Source: Clostridiales bacterium (lineage in GTDB: Bacteria > Bacillota > Clostridia > HGM11327). From it: a stretch of DNA of 34,012 bases. Every line of letters begins with the position of its first letter. The first letter of the stretch is position 1. Below the pieces are notes generated by a model. That model saw only the letters and a list, made by a program, of their open reading frames with translations. It was not told where the DNA came from and made no database searches. Where the stretch lies: NCBI GenBank assembly GCA_015056385.1, contig SVGI01000013.1, positions 1 to 34,012 on the forward strand. Reading direction: 5' to 3'. Positions 15,679-23,838 of the stretch are shown here, in pieces. A program made the translations under genes and the position numbers.

Positions 15679-16575
15679 TTATTGATTGCTTTGTGAAATT
15701 CTGTTATATGCATAGCGTGCATACTCACGTATTAATTCGTCATCAGAGGATAAATATCCTTTAATTACAGGTAAAAGCTCTTCTTCTCCGCTGTTTCCTG
15801 CGGCAATAAGTGTAGCGCGCAGTACCTTTGTTTTTGTTATGTAGTTTTTACCAAGATATAATTTTAATATACCGATTCTTTGCTTTAATTCCTCCGCGGA
15901 ATCCGTAAGGATGCCCTTAATATTCAAGGCCTCCTCCAAATCATCAGGATAGTAAAGCACGTCGTTAAACCTGTGGCCGTTTACAGGGCAGCACATCTGA
16001 CATTCGTCACACCCGAGAAATCTGTTACCGAATAAAGGCAACACATCATACGGAACAGGACTTGATGAAAACATATAATGCCTTAAGCATTTTGTGGGTA
16101 CAAACTCACCGTGTTCATTTATTGCGCTGTTAGGGCAACATTCTATGCATTTACCGCATTTATCACAGGGCATAGAAAACGTTTCAATATAAGATTCATC
16201 TGTGTTGCCTTCCACCTTTGCCGTTGTACGTAATACTGAAAGATACGTTCTTGAGCCCAAGCCCTTTATTGCCAACAGCGTGTTGTATCCGCAGGAGCCT
16301 ATGCCATTATCCTCTGCCAGAGCTTTTATGTTTACATCACCGTCAACACGGGCTTCATACCCCATCTCATTAAGGCGCTTACAAAGATTATTGGTAGCGG
16401 TATAAAATATTTGCCCGTCTATATAGTAAGACGATACAAGCATAGTGAATTTGTTTTTTGGAGCATATTCCCTGTATACAAACGCAATAAACAAAGCTGT
16501 ACCGCCATTGTACTTTATAGCGTACACCTTACAGGAATCCAAGCCCAAAATATCCTTTATGTCACGTACCGTCAT
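15679..16575 (-). CDS. QueG-like protein with two [4Fe-4S] sites
   Basis: The 298-residue protein has ALAEDNGIGSCGYNTLL (85-101) and LGSRTYLSVL, which resemble the cobalamin-binding part of epoxyqueuosine reductase QueG, then two Fe-S motifs, CDKCGKCIECCP (Cys 137, 140, 143, 147) and CDECQMCCP (Cys 189, 192, 195/196), and a C-terminal helical tail like the HEAT-repeat end of QueG. QueG performs the last step of queuosine synthesis in tRNA wobble positions. The N-terminal part is weakly conserved, so it may be a QueG paralogue with another role. It starts 16 nt after trpS, with a poor ribosome site. Confidence 0.72.
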   Translation of the reverse strand: MTVRDIKDILGLDSCKVYAIKYNGGTALFIAFVYREYAPKNKFTMLVSSYYIDGQIFYTATNNLCKRLNEMGYEARVDGDVNIKALAEDNGIGSCGYNTLLAIKGLGSRTYLSVLRTTAKVEGNTDESYIETFSMPCDKCGKCIECCPNSAINEHGEFVPTKCLRHYMFSSSPVPYDVLPLFGNRFLGCDECQMCCPVNGHRFNDVLYYPDDLEEALNIKGILTDSAEELKQRIGILKLYLGKNYITKTKVLRATLIAAGNSGEEELLPVIKGYLSSDDELIREYARYAYNRISQSNQ

Positions 16576-16591
16576 TATATCAAATTATAAA

Positions 16592-17596
16592 TTATTTAGG
16601 AAGAAAACCAACCTTTTTCTTTACTTTTGAAAGTGTTTTTGATGCAATATATGCAGCCTTATCCGCATTTTCACTTATGAGCTTTTCAAGATAGCCCTTA
16701 TCATTCATAAGCTGATTATATTTAACCTGAATTGCGCTTACTGATTCTGCAAGAGCCTCACCAACAGTTGATTTGAAAGCACCATAACCCTGTGAAGCAA
16801 ATTCAGCCTCAATAGCACTGTGATCCTTACCTGTTATGCAGGAGTAAATGTTCATGAGGTTACTGATGCCGGGCTTATTTTCAGGATCAAACCTTACAAC
16901 AGCCTCTGAATCTGTAACGGCTCTCTTGATTTTGTTTACAATGTTTCTGGGATCATCAAGCATGGATATATATGAATTTGCATCCTCTGCGGATTTTGAC
17001 ATTTTCTTTGTAGGCTCCTGAAGGCTCATAATCCTTGCGCCTGCCTTGGGGATAAATCCCTCGGGAACCTTAAATACATCACCGTAAATATTGTTAAACC
17101 TTACAGCAAGATCACGTGTAAGCTCAATATGCTGGCGCTGATCCTCACCTACGGGAACGAGGTCAGTCTGATAAAGAAGAATATCGGAAGCCATAAGGCA
17201 AGGATACGTAAAAAGACCTGCATTTATGTTTTCAGCATGACGCTGTGATTTTTCCTTGAACTGTGTCATTCTGTTGAGCTCACCCATATAGGTAAACGTA
17301 TTGAGTATCCAGTTAAGCTCAGCGTGAGCAGGAACATGGGACTGAATATATATAATATTTTTTTCAGGATCAAGACCGCACGCAAGATACATAGCAACGA
17401 GAGAAAGGCTGTTTTTTCTCAAATCTGCCGGTACCTGACGAACTGTAAGAGCATGCATATCCACTATACAGAAAAGACAATCATAATCCTCCTGAAGCTC
17501 TACCCAATTCTTAACTGCACCAAAATAATTACCGAGTGTAATTATACCTGAGGGCTGAATTCCGCTATATATCCTCTTTTTTCTTTGTTCTTCCAT
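16592..17596 (-). CDS. trpS: Tryptophanyl-tRNA synthetase
   Basis: The 334-residue class I synthetase has the HIGH-type motif in SGIQPSGIITLGNYFGA (11-27), the DMHAL strand (46-50), and the KMSKS loop (198-202, in TKKMSKSAED). Length is typical of the bacterial enzyme, which charges tRNA-Trp. The track begins at 17617, but GGAG lies five bases before ATG 17596, and homologues begin shortly before the SGIQPSG block, so I use 17596. No T-box leader is visible; instead a 7-bp hairpin lies right before the ribosome site. It follows rnhA by 66 nt on the same strand. Confidence 0.96.
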   Translation of the reverse strand: MEEQRKKRIYSGIQPSGIITLGNYFGAVKNWVELQEDYDCLFCIVDMHALTVRQVPADLRKNSLSLVAMYLACGLDPEKNIIYIQSHVPAHAELNWILNTFTYMGELNRMTQFKEKSQRHAENINAGLFTYPCLMASDILLYQTDLVPVGEDQRQHIELTRDLAVRFNNIYGDVFKVPEGFIPKAGARIMSLQEPTKKMSKSAEDANSYISMLDDPRNIVNKIKRAVTDSEAVVRFDPENKPGISNLMNIYSCITGKDHSAIEAEFASQGYGAFKSTVGEALAESVSAIQVKYNQLMNDKGYLEKLISENADKAAYIASKTLSKVKKKVGFLPK

Positions 17597-17605
17597 GATA
17601 TCTCC

Positions 17606-17625
17606 GGCTGTAAACAAGTACAGCC
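17606..17625 (-). promoter_or_regulatory. Hairpin directly upstream of the trpS ribosome site
   Basis: On the minus strand GGCTGTA-cttgtt-TACAGCC (17606-17625) is immediately followed by GGAG and, five bases later, the trpS ATG. It has no T-run, so it is not a terminator. It may tune trpS translation or mark an mRNA processing point between rnhA and trpS. Confidence 0.5.
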
Positions 17626-17662
17626 ACCTTTCTGAATAAATTTATGTGTATCAAGCCGTAAT

Positions 17663-18154
17663 TCACATACGGTTATTCTTTTTCCATTCCTTAACTGCAG
17701 TTGTTGCAAGAGTGTCGCACCTGTTGTTGTACTCGTTATCTGCATGACCCTTTACGTGAATAAACCTAATATCGTGTATAGACGAAAGAGAAAGATATTC
17801 CTGCCACAAATCGGGATTTTTTACAGATTCCTTTTTTGAATTTTTCCATCCGTTTTTTTGCCAGGAATCAAGCCAGCCCTGCATAATGGCATTACAAACG
17901 TAGCTGCTATCTGAATACACCGTTACATTGCAGGGAGATTTAAGTAAATTAAGCCCCTTTATTACGGCTGTAATTTCCATTCTGTTGTTTGTTGTAGAGC
18001 CCTCGGCACCGCTTTCCTCACGCTTATGAATAGCTCCGGAGGAATCCTTAAACATAAGCACAAGACCCCAGCCACCTACGCCGGGATTACCAGAGCATGC
18101 ACCGTCTGTATAAAGAATAACATCCTTTTTACGGTTATTAGAAAATGTATCCAT
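17663..18154 (-). CDS. rnhA: Ribonuclease HI
   Basis: The 163-residue protein has all four catalytic acidic residues in context: YTDGACSGNPG (D17), NNRMEITA (E60), YSDSSYV (D82) and HADNEYNNRCDTLA (H137, D147). A basic-protrusion-like segment (WLDSWQKNGWKNSKKESVKNPDLW) is present. It degrades the RNA strand of RNA:DNA hybrids. Its ATG overlaps the proC stop by one base (TAATG), indicating translational coupling. Length is normal for the family. Confidence 0.95.
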   Translation of the reverse strand: MDTFSNNRKKDVILYTDGACSGNPGVGGWGLVLMFKDSSGAIHKREESGAEGSTTNNRMEITAVIKGLNLLKSPCNVTVYSDSSYVCNAIMQGWLDSWQKNGWKNSKKESVKNPDLWQEYLSLSSIHDIRFIHVKGHADNEYNNRCDTLATTAVKEWKKNNRM

Positions 18155-18945
18155 TACTGCACACTCATCTTTTCTGCTTTATTTGCCGCAGCAACCACAG
18201 CGTTACTTACTGTTTCATAAAAGCCTGCATCCTCCAGAACGTGTACACCCTCGATGGTTGTACCGCCGGGAGAACAGACCTTTATCTTCAAATCGTCAGG
18301 GGCCTCCCCTGTAGCCTTGACAAGCTCTGCAGACCCTTTAACCGTCTGTATAGCCATTTGTAATGCCGTATTTTGATCAAGTCCTGCGGCAACCCCACCT
18401 CTTACAAGAGCATCTATAAACATAAACACGTATGCAGGGCCGCTTCCCTGTAGGCCGGTAGATGCACTTATAAGCTCCTCCGGGATAACTGCATATTCAC
18501 CCAGCTGTGAAAGCATGGACAGTACTTCATCAAAATATAGCCTGTCCGATTCTGCTGCTACGGCAAACATTCCCTGTTTGCACATTGCAGGTGTATTCGG
18601 CATTATTCTTATAACCGAGCATTTACCGCCGATAACGCGCCTTAAAGCAGAGAGAGACATACCTGCGGCAATACTTACAATGGTTTTATCATTTGTTAGA
18701 AAAGGTGATGCATTTTCTATTGCGGACAGAACATGCTGTGGCTTAAGAGCTATAAATATGATATCGGATGATTTGAATACGTCGTCACCTGTATTAAGTG
18801 ATTTTACGCCGTATTTATCAGACAGAGCATCCGATTTTGCTTTATCTATATCAAAAACGCTGATATTATTGCTGCACAAAGCATTTGAAAGGCCTGCAAT
18901 AAATGCACCCGCCATATTTCCTGCGCCTAAAAAGCCTATTTTCAT
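18154..18945 (-). CDS. proC: Pyrroline-5-carboxylate reductase
   Basis: The 263-residue protein begins MKIGFLGAGNMAGAFIAGL, the Rossmann NAD(P)H loop, and carries IRIMPNTPAMCKQG and the C-terminal family signature LVKATGEAPDDLKIKVCSPGGTTIEGVHVLE, which are diagnostic of ProC. It reduces delta1-pyrroline-5-carboxylate to proline. AAGGTAG precedes the start. It heads the run proC-rnhA-trpS-QueG-like-ABC; the upstream gap (18946-19038) has a TATACT (about 18968) but no clear -35 box. Confidence 0.95.
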   Translation of the reverse strand: MKIGFLGAGNMAGAFIAGLSNALCSNNISVFDIDKAKSDALSDKYGVKSLNTGDDVFKSSDIIFIALKPQHVLSAIENASPFLTNDKTIVSIAAGMSLSALRRVIGGKCSVIRIMPNTPAMCKQGMFAVAAESDRLYFDEVLSMLSQLGEYAVIPEELISASTGLQGSGPAYVFMFIDALVRGGVAAGLDQNTALQMAIQTVKGSAELVKATGEAPDDLKIKVCSPGGTTIEGVHVLEDAGFYETVSNAVVAAANKAEKMSVQ

Positions 18946-19038
18946 ATTACTACCTTAGCGCTTACACAGTATATTGAATATATCCAACTACTCATAAGCG
19001 TTTTCTAACAACTGTAAAAATTATTCTTTACAATACAA

Positions 19039-19107
19039 CATACAGGCGGAAACTAATTCTCCGCCTGTATGTAAGCTTGTATTAAATGTATACGGCAAAC
19101 CGCATAC
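19039..19107 (-). terminator. Two tandem hairpins after xylA
   Basis: First reached by xylA transcription is GTATGCGG-tttg-CCGTATAC (19088-19107; one G-U pair on the minus RNA). The second is CATACAGGCGGA / TCCGCCTGTATG (19039-19071), a perfect 12-bp stem with a 9-nt loop. The T-run after the second is weak. They most likely end or stabilise the xylA mRNA. Confidence 0.6.
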
Positions 19108-19143
19108 AAATCATATCACGCACATTTAATGTAGTGATAATAA

Positions 19144-20463
19144 TTATTCAAACATGTATTTGTTGAGCAGAGTTTCAAGATATTCCTGTCTGCCGGACTT
19201 GTTTGTTGTAACCTCACCCATCTTAAGAGTGTAAGCCTCGAGTTCCTTGAAGCCAACCTTGCCCTCAACGATATCCTTACCGATACCTGTTGTGTAGCTT
19301 GAGTATCTGTCTGCAATGAAGTTCTCGAATACGCCGTCCTCGATAAGTCTACGAGCAATCTTGAAGCCCTTAGCAAATGCATCGATACCTGCAATGTGTG
19401 CAATGAAGATATCGTCTGTATCGCTGGATGCTCTTCTGGGCTTAGCGTCGAAGTTAAGACCGCCTGTTGTGAAGCCGCCAGCCATAATAACCTCGTACAT
19501 AACCTTTGTTGTTGTGTAGATGTCTGTGGGGAATTGGTCTGTATCCCAACCGATAAGCATATCGCCCTGGTTAGCGTCAACGCTGCCGAAGAGGCCGTTG
19601 ATTCTTGCAACGCGAAGCTCATGCTGTACATCGTGTGTAGCAAGAGTTGCGTGGTTTGTTTCGATATTCATCTTGAAACGATCCATAAGATTGTACTTCT
19701 GGAGGAATGCGCAAACAGTTGCTGTATCAAAGTCATACTGATGCTTTGTGGGCTCCTTCGGCTTGGGCTCGATATAGAAGGGAACCTTGAATCCGATCTC
19801 ATCAGCATAATCAATAGCCATGTGGAAGAAGCGAGCAAGGTTATCAAGCTCAAGACCCATATCTGTGTTGAGAAGTGTATCATAGCCTTCTCTGCCGCCC
19901 CAGAATACGTAGCCTTCACCGCCAAGGTAATTGGTAACTTCCATTGCCTTCTTTACCTGAGCTGCAGCAAATGCGAATACGTCTGCGTTGCAGGATGTTG
20001 CGCCGCCGTGCATATAACGCTTGTTTCCGAAAAGACTTGCTGTACCCCAAAGAAGCTTCTTGTTGTTATCCTTCATGCCCTGCTTGAGGAGCTCAACGAT
20101 AACGTCGAGATTCTTGTTTGTTTCTGAAAGTGTGTCTGCCTCGGGAGCAACGTCACGATCGTGGAAACAGAAGTAGTCGATGCTAAGCTTGTTCATGATT
20201 TCGAAGGCTGCTTCAACACGCATCTTTGCAACGTCCATAGGATTGGAAAGTGCATTCCAGGGACGGTCCATTGTGCCTACGCCAAACTGGTCTGCACCGA
20301 GTGCAACAAGTGTATGCCAGTAAGCCATAGCAAAACGGAGATGATCACGCATCGGTTTGCCATCTATCATCTCATCCGGATTATAGTATTTGAACGCAAA
20401 GGGATTATCGGATCCGGCGCCCTCATACTTGATAACAGGTACGTTTTTAAATAAATCTGCCAT
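19144..20463 (-). CDS. xylA: Xylose isomerase
   Basis: The 439-residue protein has the diagnostic blocks [16 protein letters not shown] (catalytic H101 and D104), [35 protein letters not shown], and METNHA-like [19 protein letters not shown] with the downstream metal ligands in [20 protein letters not shown]. It converts D-xylose to D-xylulose (and glucose to fructose) using divalent metals; length near 440 is the class II form. AAGGAG lies seven bases before the ATG. It has its own promoter and 3' hairpins, and no xylulokinase or xylose transporter is next to it. Codon use is strongly biased, creating long open frames on the other strand. Confidence 0.98.
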   Translation of the reverse strand: MADLFKNVPVIKYEGAGSDNPFAFKYYNPDEMIDGKPMRDHLRFAMAYWHTLVALGADQFGVGTMDRPWNALSNPMDVAKMRVEAAFEIMNKLSIDYFCFHDRDVAPEADTLSETNKNLDVIVELLKQGMKDNNKKLLWGTASLFGNKRYMHGGATSCNADVFAFAAAQVKKAMEVTNYLGGEGYVFWGGREGYDTLLNTDMGLELDNLARFFHMAIDYADEIGFKVPFYIEPKPKEPTKHQYDFDTATVCAFLQKYNLMDRFKMNIETNHATLATHDVQHELRVARINGLFGSVDANQGDMLIGWDTDQFPTDIYTTTKVMYEVIMAGGFTTGGLNFDAKPRRASSDTDDIFIAHIAGIDAFAKGFKIARRLIEDGVFENFIADRYSSYTTGIGKDIVEGKVGFKELEAYTLKMGEVTTNKSGRQEYLETLLNKYMFE

Positions 20464-20501
20464 ATTTAATCTCCTTAAAAGATAATTTGGTTTCTTTTGT
20501 C

Positions 20502-20530
20502 ATTATACATTAGTGGTCGAAAAATGTAAA
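20502..20530 (-). promoter_or_regulatory. Sigma-70 promoter for xylA
   Basis: Minus-strand TTTACA (20525-20530), 17-nt spacer, TATAAT (20502-20507), 38 nt before the start codon. No clear operator repeat was seen next to it. Confidence 0.8.
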
Positions 20531-20680
20531 GCATAATTTATTTTTTTATTATAATTAGATGCTTTATATTCCCTTATTCTTTTCCTTCGAAAACAGCAGG
20601 CATAGAAAAAGCATTGACGTCTGATAAAAAATATCTATGATTCCCGAATTATCGAAAGTATTTATATTTGCCTCTGTAAG

Positions 20681-22033
20681 CTATTTTCTTAACCCCTTCG
20701 GGTAATGATTTTTTGCCACTCCGTTTACAACCTTGGCGCCGCCCAAAGCAACACCGTCTACCGTTACTACTGCCCAGCCATTACTGCATTGTGCAGATAT
20801 TTCCTCCCCGCGCATATATTTTACAAGCTCCGGACTATCCAAGCTAAGCTCTATCTTTCGTTTGAAAAGCACACCAAGAGCCATAAAAAGCTGGTGGTGA
20901 GGCATTATTCTATCCTTTTTTATCTCTCCTATGGTTACTCCACAGCTAAACGCCCTGCCATCCTTCACGGGTAGCTTACCGTTATAATACACGGGATTTT
21001 TGTTGTACATACAAACGTATTCAGGATTGTATTCCGTAAGAGTATCGTTAAGAAAATCAAAAACAATCTTTTCCACCTTTTGGCGCACAGGCTTTCTGCA
21101 ATTTATGACAGAGTCCTCCTCCCCTGTGTGATGAAGCACTGCCATAAACTGACCCTCTCCCCTTGCTACGTGAGGATAAAATCTGCGTGTAAGGCTTATA
21201 CTTTCACACTTACAGCCGTCAAAGAATATTCCGTCGCGCGTAATGCTTTTAACGCTTTCCTTTACGGGAATAAGTTCAAATTCCGGATATTTTTCAAGGA
21301 AGGAATCTACAACCATTTCATTTTCATCAAGGGAAAAGGTGCACGTGGAATATATAATATATCCGCCTTTTTTCAGGCATTTAACGGCGTTATCCAGTAT
21401 ATCACCCTGGCGCCTTGCACACATTACAACGTTGCCTTCGCTCCATTCCTCGATAGCAGACTCCTCCTTGCGGAACATACCCTCACCGGAGCACGGAGCA
21501 TCAACAACAACAAGGTCAAAGCATTGAGGAAACGTATCCGCCAGCCTTGACATATCCATACAGGTTGTAACCGTATTACACAGCCCAAGCCGTTCAACGT
21601 TACCCGTGAGGATTTTACAGCGCGAGGCTATTATCTCATTAGAAACAAGAACACCGTTTTCGCCAAGCTTATTTTTTATTTGCGTGCTTTTACCACCGGG
21701 GGCAGCGCACATATCAAGAACAACCCACTCGGGGTCTATATCAATACACTCAACGGGTGCCATTGCAGCAGGCTCCTGTACGTAAACAAGGCCTGCGTGA
21801 TGATATGGATGATTACCTATTTTGTCGTAATCCAGGTAGTACCCGTTTTCAACATAAGGTATCCTGTTTTTTGAAAAAACGTTAATCTTATCAAAAGCCT
21901 CAACGGTTATCTTATCTGTATTTACTCTGAATGCCTTTACAGGCGGGTTTTTCAGTTCCTGAATATAATCATCAAGTTCATCCCCGAGTAAAGACCTCAT
22001 TCTTTTTTCGTATTCAATAGGCAGCTGCTTCAT
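20681..22033 (-). CDS. rsmF: RsmF/NOL1-NOP2-sun family rRNA (cytosine-C5) methyltransferase
   Basis: The 450-residue protein has a SAM-binding motif VVLDMCAAPGGKSTQI, VVVDAPCSGEGMFRKEE (motif IV with the first Cys) and IIYSTCTFSLDENE (motif VI with the catalytic Cys), the pattern of m5C RNA methyltransferases. The GEGMFRK form and the C-terminal PUA-like extension (ending GGAKVVNGVAKNHYPKGLRK) point to the RsmF branch rather than RsmB. It probably methylates a cytosine in 16S rRNA; the exact base is not readable. Its ATG overlaps the rsmE stop by one base, so the two are coupled. The region after its stop holds no obvious terminator. Confidence 0.87.
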   Translation of the reverse strand: MKQLPIEYEKRMRSLLGDELDDYIQELKNPPVKAFRVNTDKITVEAFDKINVFSKNRIPYVENGYYLDYDKIGNHPYHHAGLVYVQEPAAMAPVECIDIDPEWVVLDMCAAPGGKSTQIKNKLGENGVLVSNEIIASRCKILTGNVERLGLCNTVTTCMDMSRLADTFPQCFDLVVVDAPCSGEGMFRKEESAIEEWSEGNVVMCARRQGDILDNAVKCLKKGGYIIYSTCTFSLDENEMVVDSFLEKYPEFELIPVKESVKSITRDGIFFDGCKCESISLTRRFYPHVARGEGQFMAVLHHTGEEDSVINCRKPVRQKVEKIVFDFLNDTLTEYNPEYVCMYNKNPVYYNGKLPVKDGRAFSCGVTIGEIKKDRIMPHHQLFMALGVLFKRKIELSLDSPELVKYMRGEEISAQCSNGWAVVTVDGVALGGAKVVNGVAKNHYPKGLRK

Positions 22034-22782
22034 TATATATCGACCTCAAGCATTTCAACACCAAGCATACACATTGCAACAGCAGTAACCGCCGCAGTTT
22101 CTGTACGCAGTATTCTCTTTCCCAATGAAACTGTTTTTGCACCAACAGAACGAGCCTTATCTATTTCCGTTTTATCAAAGCCACCCTCTGGGCCGATAAA
22201 AATGCCCAGGCTTCCAATACCCTTAAGCTGCTTTATTACGTCAATTGTAGATACTATTCCCTCTTCGTTTTCGTACGGTACCATTACAATATCAAGGTCT
22301 TTCGCGAAATCAAGAGCCCTGTCAAACGTTGAAATATCCAGAATTTCAGGAATTACGTTACGCTTACTTTGCTTTGCGGCACTTTCGGATATTGCCTGCC
22401 AACGCTGTTTTTTGGAATCCTTTTTCTTTTCCTCTATTTTTACAACGCAGTTTTTCATCTGAACAGGCATTATTCCATATACACCCAATTCTACACACTT
22501 CTGAATAATAAGCTCCATTTTGTCGCCCTTCGGTAAGCCCTGAAAAAGATATATTTTTACCGGAAGCTCCGTATCAATATAATTTTCCTCTATAACCTCC
22601 AAGGAAACAGAATCATCAAAAAAAGCCTCGATACGGCATAAATCACTTTTACCGTTGCAGCTTACAAGACATTCCTCACCGATTTTCATTCTTAAAACGT
22701 TTTTTATATGCTTATAATCTGCACCGTCAACGGTATATTGCCTGCCGTTCTTATTGGATTCATCAACAAAAAAATTAAACAC
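22033..22782 (-). CDS. rsmE: 16S rRNA m3U1498 methyltransferase RsmE
   Basis: The SPOUT-class protein shows IFIGPEGGFDKTEID (SAM-binding knot) and VSLGKRILRTETAAVTA, the RsmE C-terminal signature, plus LPKGDKMELIIQKCVELGV. The track starts at TTG 22803, but RsmE proteins begin with a short M-x-x-FFV segment, so GTG 22782 (MFNFFVDESN, 249 residues) is the better start; AAGGG lies about ten bases before it. The family methylates N3 of U1498 in 16S rRNA. A promoter at 22815-22843 drives rsmE and the coupled rsmF. Confidence 0.93.
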   Translation of the reverse strand: MFNFFVDESNKNGRQYTVDGADYKHIKNVLRMKIGEECLVSCNGKSDLCRIEAFFDDSVSLEVIEENYIDTELPVKIYLFQGLPKGDKMELIIQKCVELGVYGIMPVQMKNCVVKIEEKKKDSKKQRWQAISESAAKQSKRNVIPEILDISTFDRALDFAKDLDIVMVPYENEEGIVSTIDVIKQLKGIGSLGIFIGPEGGFDKTEIDKARSVGAKTVSLGKRILRTETAAVTAVAMCMLGVEMLEVDI

Positions 22783-22814
22783 AGTGTATAATCCCTTTTT
22801 CAAGTCTTTTGTAA

Positions 22815-22843
22815 ATTATAACAATAATTCTTCACTTTTACAA
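22815..22843 (-). promoter_or_regulatory. Promoter for rsmE-rsmF
   Basis: Minus-strand TTGTAA (22838-22843), 17-nt spacer, TATAAT (22815-22820). The expected transcription start near 22808 leaves a short leader before GTG 22782. Confidence 0.75.
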
Positions 22844-22860
22844 CTTTACATCCGTATTCT

Positions 22861-23616
22861 TCAGAAGCCAAACGCAATGAATTTCATTACAGCAAGACAT
22901 TCCCTCATACCAGACGGAATTACGGCCCACCAGCGCGACCTGCTGTGTAAGTGCGTTACATCCTTAAAGCCCACAGACTCAGCCATATTAACTCCTCTGA
23001 ATACGTGATATTCACTTGTTGCAAATGCTACGGTGTATTCCCCTTCAAGCGTCTTATCTAACAAAGCCTTTGTGTTTGTGAAATTTTCGAATGTACTTGT
23101 GGATTTATCCTCCTTTATTATTTTATCCTCGGGAACACCCTTAGAAATAAGATAATCACTCATCGCCCGGGCCTCCGTAATGTTTTCACCGGGACCTTGT
23201 CCTCCGCTTACAACGATAATAGCATCCGGATTTTTCTTGTGGTATTCTACTGCGATATCCAGCCTGTCGCAAAGGGCTTTACTTGGCTTATCGCCTTTAA
23301 TTGTTGCACCTAATACAATAAGAACATCCTCTTTATAATTTGCCGTATCATTTAACCCGTAAGCAAAAAGAAACACAACAAAAATACATACGATTGTACA
23401 TACAGAAACAACACAAATCCTTATCCATTTCGGAAGTTTTTTGTTTATATAGGTAAAAAACACCCCGTAAAGCATAATAATTATTCCAAGTATGAGTGTG
23501 AGTATTATACCGGTATGAATGTTTGAGGATACAATCAAGAAAACGGCATTCGATATAATTGCAAGACCCAACAGAAAAATAAGCGTTCTTACTGTAAACA
23601 AAACTTTTGATTTCAT
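22861..23616 (-). CDS. YdcF/SanA-like DUF218 membrane protein
   Basis: Start moved from TTG 23637 to ATG 23616, which has AAGGA six bases upstream; 251 residues. Three membrane helices (about 7-29, 35-57 and 65-88) precede a soluble DUF218 domain with DVLIVLGATIKGDKPSKALCDRLD, IVVSGGQGPGENITEA, DKSTSTFENFTNTK and FATSEYHVFRG. These blocks are typical of the YdcF/ElyC/SanA family, implicated in envelope integrity, though the reaction is unknown. It follows the tRNA-Leu terminator by about 20 nt; its own promoter is not clear (a weak TTGAAA-N16-TATACG lies inside that terminator). Confidence 0.87.
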   Translation of the reverse strand: MKSKVLFTVRTLIFLLGLAIISNAVFLIVSSNIHTGIILTLILGIIIMLYGVFFTYINKKLPKWIRICVVSVCTIVCIFVVFLFAYGLNDTANYKEDVLIVLGATIKGDKPSKALCDRLDIAVEYHKKNPDAIIVVSGGQGPGENITEARAMSDYLISKGVPEDKIIKEDKSTSTFENFTNTKALLDKTLEGEYTVAFATSEYHVFRGVNMAESVGFKDVTHLHSRSRWWAVIPSGMRECLAVMKFIAFGF

Positions 23617-23635
23617 ATTTTTTCCTTCCGTATAC

Positions 23636-23666
23636 AAAAAAGACCTTGTTTTTCAACAAGGTCTTT
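23636..23666 (-). terminator. Intrinsic terminator after tRNA-Leu
   Basis: AGACCTTGTT (23641-23650) pairs with AACAAGGTCT (23655-23664) over a 4-nt loop. On the minus strand it is followed by TTTTTTG, directly after the tRNA CCA end. Confidence 0.9.
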
Positions 23667-23749
23667 GGTGCGAGCGACGAGACTTGAACTCGTACGCCAT
23701 GAGCACACGCCCCTCAAACGTGCCTGTCTGCCTGTTCCAGCACGCTCGC
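23666..23749 (-). tRNA. tRNA-Leu (anticodon GAG), CCA encoded
   Basis: Read on the minus strand the gene begins GCGAGCG and ends CGCTCGC-A-CCA, a perfect 7-bp acceptor stem. The anticodon arm CACGT-TTGAGGG-GCGTG gives anticodon GAG (Leu, codons CUC/CUU). There is a long variable arm and a TTCAAGT T-loop. Total 84 nt with CCA is right for a class II leucine tRNA. It has a perfect promoter upstream and a terminator right after, so it is a single-gene transcription unit. Confidence 0.96.
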
Positions 23750-23781
23750 ACAAGTTTGTGCATCAGCATCAAACAAGCGGT

Positions 23782-23810
23782 ATTATACATCAACCCAACA
23801 GGTTTGTCAA
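23782..23810 (-). promoter_or_regulatory. Perfect consensus promoter for tRNA-Leu
   Basis: Minus-strand TTGACA (23805-23810), 17-nt spacer, TATAAT (23782-23787), 32 nt before the mature tRNA 5' end. Confidence 0.92.
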
Positions 23811-23838
23811 CTACTTTTTTTGCGATTTTTCATTTTTT

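Noticed and set aside
17597-17662. Possible T-box leader for trpS
   Set aside because: The gap to rnhA is only about 66 nt, and no T-box sequence or terminator is present; only a small hairpin before the ribosome site.
19116-19643. 175-residue ORF in another frame at the 3' end of xylA
   Set aside because: Ser/Thr/Leu/Arg-rich out-of-frame reading of xylA; the xylA frame carries all family motifs to its stop.
19396-20127. 243-residue ORF on the plus strand opposite xylA
   Set aside because: It lies wholly inside xylA, is Cys/Val-rich as expected from reversed GCA/ACA-type codons, has no ribosome site and resembles no protein; it is a by-product of codon bias.
20531-20680. Small gene or RNA between the xylA promoter and the rsmF stop
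   Set aside because: AT-rich, no ORF with a ribosome site, no strong hairpin and no promoter other than that of xylA.
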